A stretch of 64,000 nucleotides of DNA, taken from Mycolicibacterium crocinum (lineage in GTDB: Bacteria; Actinomycetota; Actinomycetes; Mycobacteriales; Mycobacteriaceae). Shown one piece after another: positions 7,456-15,132 of this stretch. The DNA lies in NCBI RefSeq assembly GCF_022370635.2, contig NZ_CP092362.2, positions 3,844,001 through 3,908,000 of the forward strand, in the 5' to 3' direction. Each line of letters begins with the position of its first letter. The stretch's first letter is position 1. The translations under genes and the position numbers were made by a program. Under the pieces are notes generated by a model. That model did not search any database and was not told the DNA's origin. It saw nothing but the letters and a program-made list of their open reading frames with translations.

Positions 7456-9015
7456 ATGTCCGCCACCACACCCACCACTTCGACCAGCCGGGCCGGCCTC
7501 GCGCGCCTGACGGCGTTCACCGCCGCCGATGAGGGGCGCCCGGCCCTGCTCGGCTTCCTCGGCGCGATCCTGCTGACGCTCGGCGGGTTGGGCGCAGGCA
7601 GCACGCGTCAGCACGACCCGCTGCTCGAGACGATGCACCTGTCCTGGTTGCGGTTCGGCCACGGCTTGGTGGTCTCGTCGGTGCTGCTGTGGGTCGGTGT
7701 CGTGCTGATGCTGGTGGCGTGGCTGTGGGTGGGCCGGCGAGTTGTCGATCCGGACGCCGAGGTCAGCGAGTTCACGATGATCGCGACCGCCGGGTTCTGG
7801 TTGGCGCCCCTGCTGTTGAGCGTTCCCCTGTTCAGCCGCGACACGTACTCGTATCTGGCCCAGGGTGCGCTGCTGCGCGACGGCCTCGACCCCTACGCCG
7901 TGGGGCCGGTGGCGAACCAGAACTCGTTGCTGGACAACGTGAGTCCGATCTGGACCACCACTACCGCCCCGTACGGTCCGGCGTTCATCCTGGTGGCTCG
8001 GTTCGTCACCACGCTGGTCGGTGACCATGTGGTGGCCGGTACGATGCTGCTGCGGCTGTGCATGCTCCCCGGTCTGGCGCTGCTGATTTGGGCCGCGCCG
8101 CGGGTGGCCCGCCACATCGGCGCCAACGGCGCGGTGGCACTGTGGATTTGCGCGCTGAACCCGCTGGTGATCATCCATCTGATGGGCGGCGTGCACAACG
8201 AGATGCTGATGGTCGGGTTGATGATGGCCGGCATCGCGCTGACGTTCGCCCGTCATCACGCAGCCGGGGCGGCGCTGATCGCGGTCGCCGTCGCGGTCAA
8301 GGCCACCGCGGTACTGGCGCTGCCGTTCATGGTGTGGGTGTGGATGCGACACCTGCGCGAGCGCCAGAAAATCGGGGCGGTAAGGGCTTTCGCGACAGCG
8401 TCAGCGGCATCGGTGGCGATCTTCGTCGCGGTCTTCGCGGTGCTGTCCTGGGTCGCCGGAGTCGGACTGGGCTGGCTGACCGCCCTGGCCGGATCGGTGA
8501 AGATCATCAACTGGCTGACCATCCCGACCGCGATCGCGAACCTCACCAACGCGATCGGCGGACTGTTCATGCCGGTGAACTTCTACGCGGTCCTCGACGC
8601 CACCCGGATCGCCGGGATCGCGATCATCGCGGTGTCACTTCCGTTGCTGTGGTGGCGATTTCGGCACGACGACCGCGAGGCGCTTCTCGGCATCGCGTGG
8701 GCGATGCTGGTGGTGGTGCTGTTCGTTCCCGCCGCGCTGCCCTGGTACTACACCTGGCCGCTCGCGGTGCTGTCGGCACTGGCACAGTCGCGGGCGGCGA
8801 TCGCACTGATCGCCGGGTTCTCGACGTGGATCATGGTGATCTTCAAGCCCGATGGCTCACACGGGATGTACTCGTGGATCCACGTGCTGCTGGCCACCGC
8901 CTGTGCACTGGCGGCCTGGTATTCGCTGAAGGTCAGTAGGCCATCGCCTGAGCGCGCCGAACCACCTCACGAGCCTGGTGAGCGTGCAGCGCATCCACCG
9001 GGCGAGCGTTGCTGA
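7456..9015 (+). CDS. mptA: Alpha-(1->6)-mannopyranosyltransferase MptA
   Basis: 519-residue GT-C glycosyltransferase with about a dozen membrane helices. It uses polyprenyl-phosphomannose to extend the alpha-1,6-mannan core of lipomannan on the outer face of the membrane. The conserved loop after the second helices reads SVPLFSRDTYSYLAQG, carrying the acidic residue of GT-C enzymes; KDPYAVGP-like LDPYAVGP follows. Starts four bases after the idsA2 stop. Its C-terminal tail runs 83 bases into the convergent Rv2175c gene, a region rich in Glu/Pro/Arg and likely unstructured. Orthologue of Rv2174. Confidence 0.93.
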   Translation: MSATTPTTSTSRAGLARLTAFTAADEGRPALLGFLGAILLTLGGLGAGSTRQHDPLLETMHLSWLRFGHGLVVSSVLLWVGVVLMLVAWLWVGRRVVDPDAEVSEFTMIATAGFWLAPLLLSVPLFSRDTYSYLAQGALLRDGLDPYAVGPVANQNSLLDNVSPIWTTTTAPYGPAFILVARFVTTLVGDHVVAGTMLLRLCMLPGLALLIWAAPRVARHIGANGAVALWICALNPLVIIHLMGGVHNEMLMVGLMMAGIALTFARHHAAGAALIAVAVAVKATAVLALPFMVWVWMRHLRERQKIGAVRAFATASAASVAIFVAVFAVLSWVAGVGLGWLTALAGSVKIINWLTIPTAIANLTNAIGGLFMPVNFYAVLDATRIAGIAIIAVSLPLLWWRFRHDDREALLGIAWAMLVVVLFVPAALPWYYTWPLAVLSALAQSRAAIALIAGFSTWIMVIFKPDGSHGMYSWIHVLLATACALAAWYSLKVSRPSPERAEPPHEPGERAAHPPGERC

Positions 9016-9337
9016 CCGCCTCGCGCGCCCCGTCGCGGGTGATCGTCAGTGACGGGTCCGCGGTGAACAGCCAGCGCAGGATCTCGGTGTCCCTATAGCC
9101 GCCGTCGCGCAGCACCGCCAGCAGGCCGGGCAGGCTCTTGACCACCTCGCCACGCTCGGTGAGGAAGGCCTTCGGAATCATCGGCACGCCGCCGCGCTTG
9201 ACCGCGACCAGGTGACCTTCCCGTAACTGCTGGTGCACCTTGGTCACCGGAATACCCAACAGCTCGGCGACCGCAGGCAGGTCGTACACGGGCTCGTCGG
9301 GATCCAATACGTCCTCGCCGGCGGGGATGCTGCTCAC
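8933..9337 (-). CDS. Winged-helix DNA-binding protein, PknL substrate (Rv2175c-like)
   Basis: 134 residues. An N-terminal helix-turn-helix (YDLPAVAELLGIPVTKVHQQL, about 18-38) and a basic wing (GHLVAVKRGGVPMIPK) form the DNA-binding part; a helical C-terminal domain follows. M. tuberculosis Rv2175c is phosphorylated by PknL and loses DNA binding when phosphorylated. The gene is divergent from pknL with 43 bases between start codons, which supports the same pairing. GTG start at 9337 lies six bases from a -10 hexamer, so the mRNA is probably leaderless. Confidence 0.9.
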   Translation of the reverse strand: MSSIPAGEDVLDPDEPVYDLPAVAELLGIPVTKVHQQLREGHLVAVKRGGVPMIPKAFLTERGEVVKSLPGLLAVLRDGGYRDTEILRWLFTADPSLTITRDGAREAVSNARPVDALHAHQAREVVRRAQAMAY

Positions 9338-9343
9338 CGGCCT

Positions 9344-9349
9344 AGTCTA
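9344..9349 (-). promoter_or_regulatory. -10 element of Rv2175c homologue, leaderless layout
   Basis: TAGACT, then six bases, then GTG. The spacing puts the transcription start on the start codon. Confidence 0.7.
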
Positions 9350-9368
9350 GAACTCCTGCGCCTCGGCA

Positions 9369-9374
9369 TACCAT
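9369..9374 (+). promoter_or_regulatory. -10 element of pknL, leaderless layout
   Basis: TACCAT, six bases, then GTG at 9381. This decides the pknL start in favour of 9381 over the GTG at 9375. Confidence 0.65.
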
Positions 9375-9380
9375 GTGTCG

Positions 9381-10601
9381 GTGACGTCGGACCCACTCAA
9401 CGGCGTGTTGCTGGAAGGCCGGTACCGCGTCGAGGCCAGGATCGCCACCGGCGGCATGTCCACGGTCTACCGCGGTCTGGACGTGCGCCTGGACCGCCCG
9501 GTCGCGCTGAAGGTGATGGACGCGCGCTACGCCAACGACTCGCAGTTCCTCACCCGCTTCCAGCGGGAGGCCCGCGCGGTGGCGCGATTGAAGGATCCCG
9601 GTCTGGTCGCGGTGTACGACCAAGGTCTGGACGGCAGCCACCCGTTCCTGGTCATGGAGCTGATCGAGGGCGGAACCCTGCGCGAGTTGCTGCGCGAGCG
9701 CGGCCCGATGCCCCCGCACGCCGCGGCGGCCGTGCTGCGCCCGGTGCTGGGCGGGCTGGCCACCGCGCACCGCGCCGGGCTGGTGCACCGCGACGTCAAG
9801 CCGGAGAACGTGCTGATCTCCGACGACGGCGAGGTCAAGCTCGTCGACTTCGGTCTGGTCCGTGCGGTGGCCGAGGCCGGGATCACCTCCACCAGCGTGA
9901 TCCTGGGCACCGCGGCCTACCTGTCGCCCGAGCAGGTCAGCACCGGCGCCGCCGACGCGCGCAGCGACGTCTACGCCGTCGGCATCCTGGCCTACGAATT
10001 ACTCACCGGCACAACGCCGTTCACCGGTGACAATCCGCTGACCGTGGCCTATCAGCGGATGGACCACGACGTCCCGCCGCCGAGCGCGGCGATCAGTGGT
10101 GTGCCGCCCCAGTTCGACGAGCTCATCGGCCGCGCGACGGCCCGCAACCCCGACGCGCGCTTCGCCGACGCCGAGGAGATGGCCGGGGACCTGGACGCGA
10201 TCGCCGTGGAGTTGGGGCTACCGAAGTTCCGAATACCGGCGCCGAGGAACTCCGCCCAGCACGCCGCGGCCACCGCTGTGCACAGCCGGCCGACGGTCGA
10301 GCACCGGGCTGCCACGCTCGCGCCCGCCGCGGCCCCGGGGCCGATACCGGCGCCGGCCTCGGTCAAGAACCCCACCCGTCAGCTCATCCGCGATCCACAG
10401 GACTGGCAGCCCGCCGACGAGGATGACGAAACCCCAAAGATGGCAAGCCAATTCGCCGGCATCGACATCGGCGAATTCATCTGGGAGCGGCAGCGCGCCA
10501 GGCGGTCTCTGATGTTCTGGATGCTGATCGTGCTGCTGCTCACCGGCGGCATGGCGGCGGCGGGCTGGACGCTGGGCAGCAATCTGCAGGCTCTGCTCTA
10601 G
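9381..10601 (+). CDS. pknL: Serine/threonine protein kinase PknL
   Basis: 406-residue membrane-anchored Hanks kinase. Gly-rich loop (IATGGMSTVYRG, 21-32), ATP Lys K44, catalytic HRDVKPEN with D138, DFG at 156-158 and the APE-like SPEQ are all present, so it should be active. A variable basic/Pro-rich juxtamembrane region follows, then one membrane helix near the C-terminus (about 378-398) and only a few outer residues, with no PASTA sensor. Start GTG 9381 fits a leaderless promoter; GTG 9375 is possible. Divergent from its presumed substrate gene, the Rv2175c homologue. M. tuberculosis Rv2176 is the orthologue. Confidence 0.93.
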   Translation: MTSDPLNGVLLEGRYRVEARIATGGMSTVYRGLDVRLDRPVALKVMDARYANDSQFLTRFQREARAVARLKDPGLVAVYDQGLDGSHPFLVMELIEGGTLRELLRERGPMPPHAAAAVLRPVLGGLATAHRAGLVHRDVKPENVLISDDGEVKLVDFGLVRAVAEAGITSTSVILGTAAYLSPEQVSTGAADARSDVYAVGILAYELLTGTTPFTGDNPLTVAYQRMDHDVPPPSAAISGVPPQFDELIGRATARNPDARFADAEEMAGDLDAIAVELGLPKFRIPAPRNSAQHAAATAVHSRPTVEHRAATLAPAAAPGPIPAPASVKNPTRQLIRDPQDWQPADEDDETPKMASQFAGIDIGEFIWERQRARRSLMFWMLIVLLLTGGMAAAGWTLGSNLQALL

Positions 10602-10604
10602 CCC

Positions 10605-10633
10605 TTGACAGCCACTACGATCGTAGTGATACT
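10605..10633 (+). promoter_or_regulatory. Sigma-A-type promoter of the FAD monooxygenase
   Basis: TTGACA at 10605-10610, a 17-base spacer, and GATACT at 10628-10633. It is one of the few full -35/-10 promoters in the window. The spacer is filled by a perfect palindrome and a second inverted repeat starts right after the -10. Confidence 0.75.
10613..10628. promoter_or_regulatory. Operator-like perfect palindrome between -35 and -10
   Basis: CACTACGATCGTAGTG is its own reverse complement over all 16 bases and occupies the promoter spacer. This position and shape suit a dimeric repressor of the TetR or similar family. No regulator gene lies beside it. Confidence 0.7.
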
Positions 10634-10655
10634 CAATTCATCTCGTGATGAATTG
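10634..10655. promoter_or_regulatory. Second inverted repeat over the transcription start
   Basis: Nine-base arms CAATTCATC and GATGAATTG with a four-base spacer begin directly after the -10 hexamer. It covers the expected transcription start and part of the leader, so a bound protein would block initiation. It differs in sequence from the upstream palindrome, which suggests a second regulator or a hairpin in the leader. Confidence 0.65.
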
Positions 10656-10668
10656 TGAGGTGATGGAC

Positions 10669-12273
10669 ATGAGCGCACCCGATCTCGGCGTCCTGATAGT
10701 CGGCGCGGGCCCGACCGGACTCCTGCTGGCCAATGAACTCGCGCGACACGGCGTCACACCGCGCGTCATCGACCGGGCGCCGCAACCGGCGACCACCTCC
10801 CGCGCACTCGTCGTCCAACCGAGAACGCTGGAGATCTTCGACGACCTCGGTGTGATCGAGCAGGCCTTCGCGGCGGGCACGCCGGCCTCGCAGCTGACGA
10901 TCACCTTCGCCGACAAGACGATCGACCTCGACTTCGCGGGTCAGTTGACCGGGCCGCAGAACTACACCGCCTACGCCGAGCCGCGCATACTCTCCCAGCA
11001 CGAAACCGAACGCATCCTCACCGACCTGCTGACCAGTCACGGCATCGAGATCGAACGCGGCGTCGCACTCACCGATCTGACTCAGGACGGCGGCACCGTC
11101 ACCGCCTCCCTGCGGCACGCCGACGGCTCGACCGAAGCGGTGCGCTGCCACTGGGTCGTCGGCTGCGACGGCGCGCACAGCGCGGTGCGCAAATCCAGCG
11201 GCATCCCGTTCTCCGGAGACACCTACCGCGACGAGTTCATCATGGCCGACGCCGAACTCGACTGGAAGCTGCCACACGGCGGGCTCTACGGATTCCCCAG
11301 TCCAGCAGGCATTTTCGCGGCGTTCTCGATGCCGGGCACCAACCGCTACCGCATCTTCGGCAACTTCCCGCCAGGCCCGGACGGACCGAGCGCGGAATAC
11401 AGCGAGCCCACGCACCACGAATTCCAGGCCATGGTCGACGAACGAGTTCCGTTCCCCGCCACCGTGATCAAGGAGTTCTGGGTCACCCGCTACCGGGTGC
11501 ACAGCCGCACGGTGCCGCGCTACCGCGACGGCCGCATCCTGCTGGTCGGCGATGCCGCCCACGTGCATAGCCCCGCCGGTGCGCAGGGCATGAACACCGG
11601 CATTCAGGACGCGTACAACCTCGGCTGGAAGCTGGCCTACGTGCTGCGAGGGCTCGCCGACGAATCACTGGTGGACAGCTACAACGCCGAACGCCATCCG
11701 ATCGGCGTCCAACTGCTCAAGACCACCGACCGGCTGTTCTCGGTCTTCGGCGGCCAGAATCCGTTGGCGCGCTTGGCCCGTGGCCGAGTCGCGCCGGTGC
11801 TCGCCGGCCAAGTGCTGACCCGCGAGTGGGTGCGCAGACGCTTCATCGGCATGTTGGCGCAACTGCGTCTGCACTATCCGGACAGCCCGCTCAATGCCGA
11901 GGACGGTTCCGGCTGGCACGACGCGCCCGCGCCGGGCGACCGCGCCCGCGAGGCCGACGTCCTGATCGACGGTCAGCCGGGACGCCTCTACGACCTGTTC
12001 CGCGGCACGCACCACACGGTGCTGCTCTTCACCGGACTCGATGACGACGCCCGGCCCGAGGTCGAATTACGAGGACTCGCCGACCATTTCGAGCAAGACC
12101 ACCCCGGGCTGGTGAAAGCCGACGTGGTCAGCACCCGATCGGCACACCGTCAGTACGGTGTCAGCGCGCCCAGCGCCTTCGTAGTCAGACCGGACAAATA
12201 CATCAGCTACCGCGGCCGGCCCGTCGAGCTAGTCGCGCAGCATCTCCGCTACCAGGAACGCCAGCTCCAGTGA
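10669..12273 (+). CDS. FAD-dependent aromatic monooxygenase (PheA/TfdB type)
   Basis: 534-residue class A flavoprotein hydroxylase. Motifs are GAGPTGLLLANEL near the N-terminus (GxGxxG for FAD), GCDGAHSAVRK in the middle (DG motif) and GDAAHVHSPAGAQGMN (GD motif, ribityl binding). A C-terminal thioredoxin-like region with VSTRSAHRQYGV fits the phenol hydroxylase/TfdB group, which hydroxylates aromatic rings with NAD(P)H and O2; the substrate cannot be told. Start ATG 10669 has GAGG eight bases upstream; an earlier GTG at 10645 would lie inside the operator. The last 45 bases overlap aroG tail to tail. Absent from this place in M. tuberculosis and probably acquired. Confidence 0.85.
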   Translation: MSAPDLGVLIVGAGPTGLLLANELARHGVTPRVIDRAPQPATTSRALVVQPRTLEIFDDLGVIEQAFAAGTPASQLTITFADKTIDLDFAGQLTGPQNYTAYAEPRILSQHETERILTDLLTSHGIEIERGVALTDLTQDGGTVTASLRHADGSTEAVRCHWVVGCDGAHSAVRKSSGIPFSGDTYRDEFIMADAELDWKLPHGGLYGFPSPAGIFAAFSMPGTNRYRIFGNFPPGPDGPSAEYSEPTHHEFQAMVDERVPFPATVIKEFWVTRYRVHSRTVPRYRDGRILLVGDAAHVHSPAGAQGMNTGIQDAYNLGWKLAYVLRGLADESLVDSYNAERHPIGVQLLKTTDRLFSVFGGQNPLARLARGRVAPVLAGQVLTREWVRRRFIGMLAQLRLHYPDSPLNAEDGSGWHDAPAPGDRAREADVLIDGQPGRLYDLFRGTHHTVLLFTGLDDDARPEVELRGLADHFEQDHPGLVKADVVSTRSAHRQYGVSAPSAFVVRPDKYISYRGRPVELVAQHLRYQERQLQ

Positions 12274-13617
12274 CTGCTGGGTGTTCAGGCGCGGATCGCA
12301 GGCCGTCTCGTAGCGGCCGGCCAGGTCCGAATCCGAGATATCCTGCGCGCCACCAAGGCATTCGGTGACGTTCTCGCCGGTGATCTCGACGTGGATACCG
12401 CCGGGATGGGTGCCCAGCGCGCGGTGTACCTCGAAGAAGCCCTGCACCTCGTCGACGATGCGGTCGAAGTGGCGGGTCTTGTAACCCGTCGAGGACTCGT
12501 GGGTGTTGCCGTGCATCGGGTCGCACTGCCAGATCACGTGGTGGCCGGAGGCCTGTACTTTCTCGATGATCGCGGGCAGCACGTCGCGAACCTTGCCGTT
12601 GCCCATCCGGCTGACCAGCGTCAGGCGGCCGGGCTCGTTGTTCGGGTCCAGGCGCTCGACGTACTCCACCGCCAGTTCCGGTGAGGTGGTCGGGCCGATC
12701 TTGACGCCGATCGGGTTGGCGATCACCTCGGCGAACGCCACGTGCGCGCCGTCGAGCTGGCGGGTGCGCTCCCCGATCCAGACGTAGTGTGCCGACAGGT
12801 CGTAGAGCTTCGGGCCGCCGACCGCTTCGGCGTCCATCCGCAGCATCGCCCGCTCGTAGTCCAGCACCAGGGCCTCGTGGCTGGCGTAGATCTCGGCGGT
12901 GTCCAGGTTGCGGTCATTGACCCCGCAGGCCGTCATGAAGCGCAGGCCACGGTCGATCTCACCGGCCAGGGCCTCGTAGCGGGCGCCGGCGGGCGAGGTG
13001 CGGACGAACTCGCGGTTCCAGTCGTGCACCGCGTGCAGCGACGCCAGCCCGGACGACGTCAGCGCCCGCACCAGGTTCATCGCAGCGCTGGCGTTGGCGT
13101 ACGCGCGGACCAGACGCGACGGATCGTGTTCGCGCACCGCGGCATCGGGGGCGAAACCGTTGACCATGTCGCCGCGGTAGGACTTCAGCCCCAGCGCGTC
13201 GGTGTCCGAGGAGCGCGGCTTGGCGTACTGGCCGGCGATGCGGGCCACCTTGACCACCGGCATGCTCGCGCCGTAGGTCAGCACCACCGCCATCTGCAGC
13301 AGGGTGCGGATGTTGGCGCGGATATGCGGCTCGGTGTTGTCGACGAAGGTCTCGGCGCAGTCGCCGCCCTGCAGCAGAAACGCCTTGCCGAGCGCCACAT
13401 CGGCCAGCTGCGCCTTCAGCTTCTCGATCTCCGACGGCACGGCGACCGGTGGAACGCTCTCCAGCACGGTCCGCATCGCGGCGGCCTGCTCGGGATCCCA
13501 GCTGGGCTGCTGCACGGCCGGCTTCGTCAGTGCCGCATCGAGCCGTCCGCGCAGGTCAGCCGGGAGCGGCGGCAGCGACGGCAGCTGCTCGATCGGTACG
13601 TCAACGGTCCAGTTCAC
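12229..13617 (-). CDS. aroG: 3-deoxy-D-arabino-heptulosonate 7-phosphate synthase (class II)
   Basis: 462-residue type II DAHP synthase, first step of the shikimate pathway: phosphoenolpyruvate plus erythrose 4-phosphate. Class II features include QGGDCAETF with the metal-binding Cys, PVVKVARIAGQYAKPRS, VWIGERTRQLD and DPMHGNTHE. Length equals M. tuberculosis AroG, whose N-terminal extension and inserted helices allow allosteric control by aromatic amino acids and complex formation with chorismate mutase. GTG start lies six bases from TACCAT, a leaderless layout. The 3' end overlaps the FAD monooxygenase by 45 bases. Confidence 0.96.
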   Translation of the reverse strand: MNWTVDVPIEQLPSLPPLPADLRGRLDAALTKPAVQQPSWDPEQAAAMRTVLESVPPVAVPSEIEKLKAQLADVALGKAFLLQGGDCAETFVDNTEPHIRANIRTLLQMAVVLTYGASMPVVKVARIAGQYAKPRSSDTDALGLKSYRGDMVNGFAPDAAVREHDPSRLVRAYANASAAMNLVRALTSSGLASLHAVHDWNREFVRTSPAGARYEALAGEIDRGLRFMTACGVNDRNLDTAEIYASHEALVLDYERAMLRMDAEAVGGPKLYDLSAHYVWIGERTRQLDGAHVAFAEVIANPIGVKIGPTTSPELAVEYVERLDPNNEPGRLTLVSRMGNGKVRDVLPAIIEKVQASGHHVIWQCDPMHGNTHESSTGYKTRHFDRIVDEVQGFFEVHRALGTHPGGIHVEITGENVTECLGGAQDISDSDLAGRYETACDPRLNTQQSLELAFLVAEMLRD

Positions 13618-13623
13618 CCGTCC

Positions 13624-13629
13624 ATGGTA
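13624..13629 (-). promoter_or_regulatory. -10 element of aroG, leaderless layout
   Basis: TACCAT, six bases, GTG at 13617. Confidence 0.65.
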
Positions 13630-13649
13630 ACCGGGCCGCGCACTCCCTT

Positions 13650-14159
13650 TTACCGGCTGACCGGGGCCGCACCCACGTCGACGCCGGTGGTCATCAGCAC
13701 GTACCGGCGCAGGTTGTGACGGGCGTCGACCAGGGCGTCGTGGGTGTCATGGGGTCGCGGTGGCATCCGCGGGCTGCCGCGGTCCTCCCAGAACTGGCGC
13801 AGCTCGCGGGTGAACCGGGGGATCTGCGGCGGCAGGCTGGTCATCGGGCCCCACAACTGACACAGCGCGACATGGTCGTACGCGGCCACCCAGGCCCACA
13901 GCTCGATCGGCTCGTCACTGTCGATGCCGAGAAACTCCTCGAGGCCCTCCCGGATCTGCCTGCGGGAGCGCCACAGCTTCGACGACGGGCTCGGCAGCTT
14001 CGGCAGGACGTTGGTGCGGACCCACTTTCCGGCGGAGTCCGGGTCGAACTCGGTGGAGATCGCGTAGAACTCGCGACCGTCCTCGGCCACCACACCGATC
14101 GAGATCAGATCGATGATTCGGCCGTTGTCGATGAACTCCGTGTCGTAGAAGAACCGCAC
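13650..14159 (-). CDS. DEDDh exoribonuclease RNase AS (Rv2179c-like)
   Basis: 169 residues. A compact 3'-5' exonuclease of the RNase T/DEDDh group: D6-T-E8 near the N-terminus, a middle Asp in the AWVAAYDHVAL segment, and HDTHDALVDARHN carrying the catalytic His and last Asp. M. tuberculosis Rv2179c (RNase AS) prefers adenylate-rich 3' ends. Start GTG 14159 gives RFFYDTEFIDNG directly at the N-terminus, as in that family. A -10 hexamer (TAGGGT at 14167-14172) sits in the end of the upstream membrane protein gene, with ten bases between the two coding regions. Confidence 0.92.
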   Translation of the reverse strand: MRFFYDTEFIDNGRIIDLISIGVVAEDGREFYAISTEFDPDSAGKWVRTNVLPKLPSPSSKLWRSRRQIREGLEEFLGIDSDEPIELWAWVAAYDHVALCQLWGPMTSLPPQIPRFTRELRQFWEDRGSPRMPPRPHDTHDALVDARHNLRRYVLMTTGVDVGAAPVSR

Positions 14160-14166
14160 CGGCCGC

Positions 14167-14172
14167 ACCCTA
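14167..14172 (-). promoter_or_regulatory. -10 element of RNase AS gene, leaderless layout
   Basis: TAGGGT, seven bases, GTG at 14159. It overlaps the stop codon of the gene upstream, so RNase AS may be transcribed both alone and by read-through. Confidence 0.5.
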
Positions 14173-15036
14173 TCCCTTCGCCTCGATGCGGTGCGGCGGC
14201 GCGGGAGCGGCGTGGATCTCCTTGTCCAACTCGGCGTCCACCTCGGCGTCGGCGGGGAAGCTCGGCTCACCGGCGATGATGTGCTGCAGCCACAGCTTGG
14301 CCTGCACGACCGGGCGCCGCATATAGCGCTCCCGCTCCAGCGAGCGGTGCATTTTGCGGGGGCGGTCCTGGTAGAACCAGCGCGCCCACGGCGCGTGCGG
14401 CCGGGACAGCCGGATCGCGCCGATGAACAACAGCGGCGTGATGAACATCCCGATCAGGCCGGTCCACACCTTGCCCTTGAGCAGCACCACCACCGCCAAT
14501 GCCAGCGTCAACACGGCCAGCACCACGACGAGCGTGCGGGCGCCGAGCGAATCGTCGGCCCGCCAGATCCCGATGTCGAAGAACGACAGCGGGTTGAAAC
14601 CCACGATCAACAGCCCGGCGACGGCGATCGCGGCGAACACCGCATCCACCGATGCCCGGCCGTCCTCGGCCCAGTACACGTCCTGCAGGTGCAGGATGAG
14701 CGCGAACTCATCGAGAAGCAAGGCCGCGCCGATACCGAAAACGATTGCAGCAGCGGTGAACTCACCGCTGCCACCCTCGGTGGCCATCGTCACCATCGCC
14801 ACCCCGGAGATCATCACCAGGACCACGCCGAACACCGCGTGGTGGATGTGCAGTCCGCCGCTACCGGAGATATTGCGCGGCTGCCACCATCTGCGGGGAG
14901 CGTCGTTGCCTGCGTTGTGCCGGATGTAGCGGACGATCGTTCGGGTCACGAAGAACGTGCAGATGAACGCAATCAGACACCACATCAGCGGCACGCGCCC
15001 GGGGGCGACGACGTCGAAGTGCAGGTGGTAGGACAC
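14170..15036 (-). CDS. Conserved multi-pass membrane protein (Rv2180c-like)
   Basis: 288 residues with about seven hydrophobic segments. A His-rich motif HIHHAVFG (about residue 67) and DEFALILHLQDVYW (about 125) resemble metal- or carotenoid-oxygenase-like membrane folds but no family is certain. The C-terminal 70 residues are charged and cytoplasmic. Start GTG 15036 gives SYHLHFDVVAPGRVP; the open frame continues upstream without supporting signals. TATCTT eight bases before the GTG could be a leaderless -10. Conserved across mycobacteria with unknown function. Confidence 0.8.
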   Translation of the reverse strand: MSYHLHFDVVAPGRVPLMWCLIAFICTFFVTRTIVRYIRHNAGNDAPRRWWQPRNISGSGGLHIHHAVFGVVLVMISGVAMVTMATEGGSGEFTAAAIVFGIGAALLLDEFALILHLQDVYWAEDGRASVDAVFAAIAVAGLLIVGFNPLSFFDIGIWRADDSLGARTLVVVLAVLTLALAVVVLLKGKVWTGLIGMFITPLLFIGAIRLSRPHAPWARWFYQDRPRKMHRSLERERYMRRPVVQAKLWLQHIIAGEPSFPADAEVDAELDKEIHAAPAPPHRIEAKG

Positions 15037-15132
15037 GGGACGTGAAGATACGCGCCGACGCACCCCGATGGGCCCGGCACGGCCGGGATATCCCCCGGCG
15101 CGTCGCAGCGCCCCGATAGTCTGGTTTGCGAG

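Noticed and set aside
10645..10668. GTG at 10645 as start of the FAD monooxygenase
   Set aside because: It lies in the second operator close to the transcription start; ATG 10669 has a properly spaced GAGG and begins just before the FAD motif.
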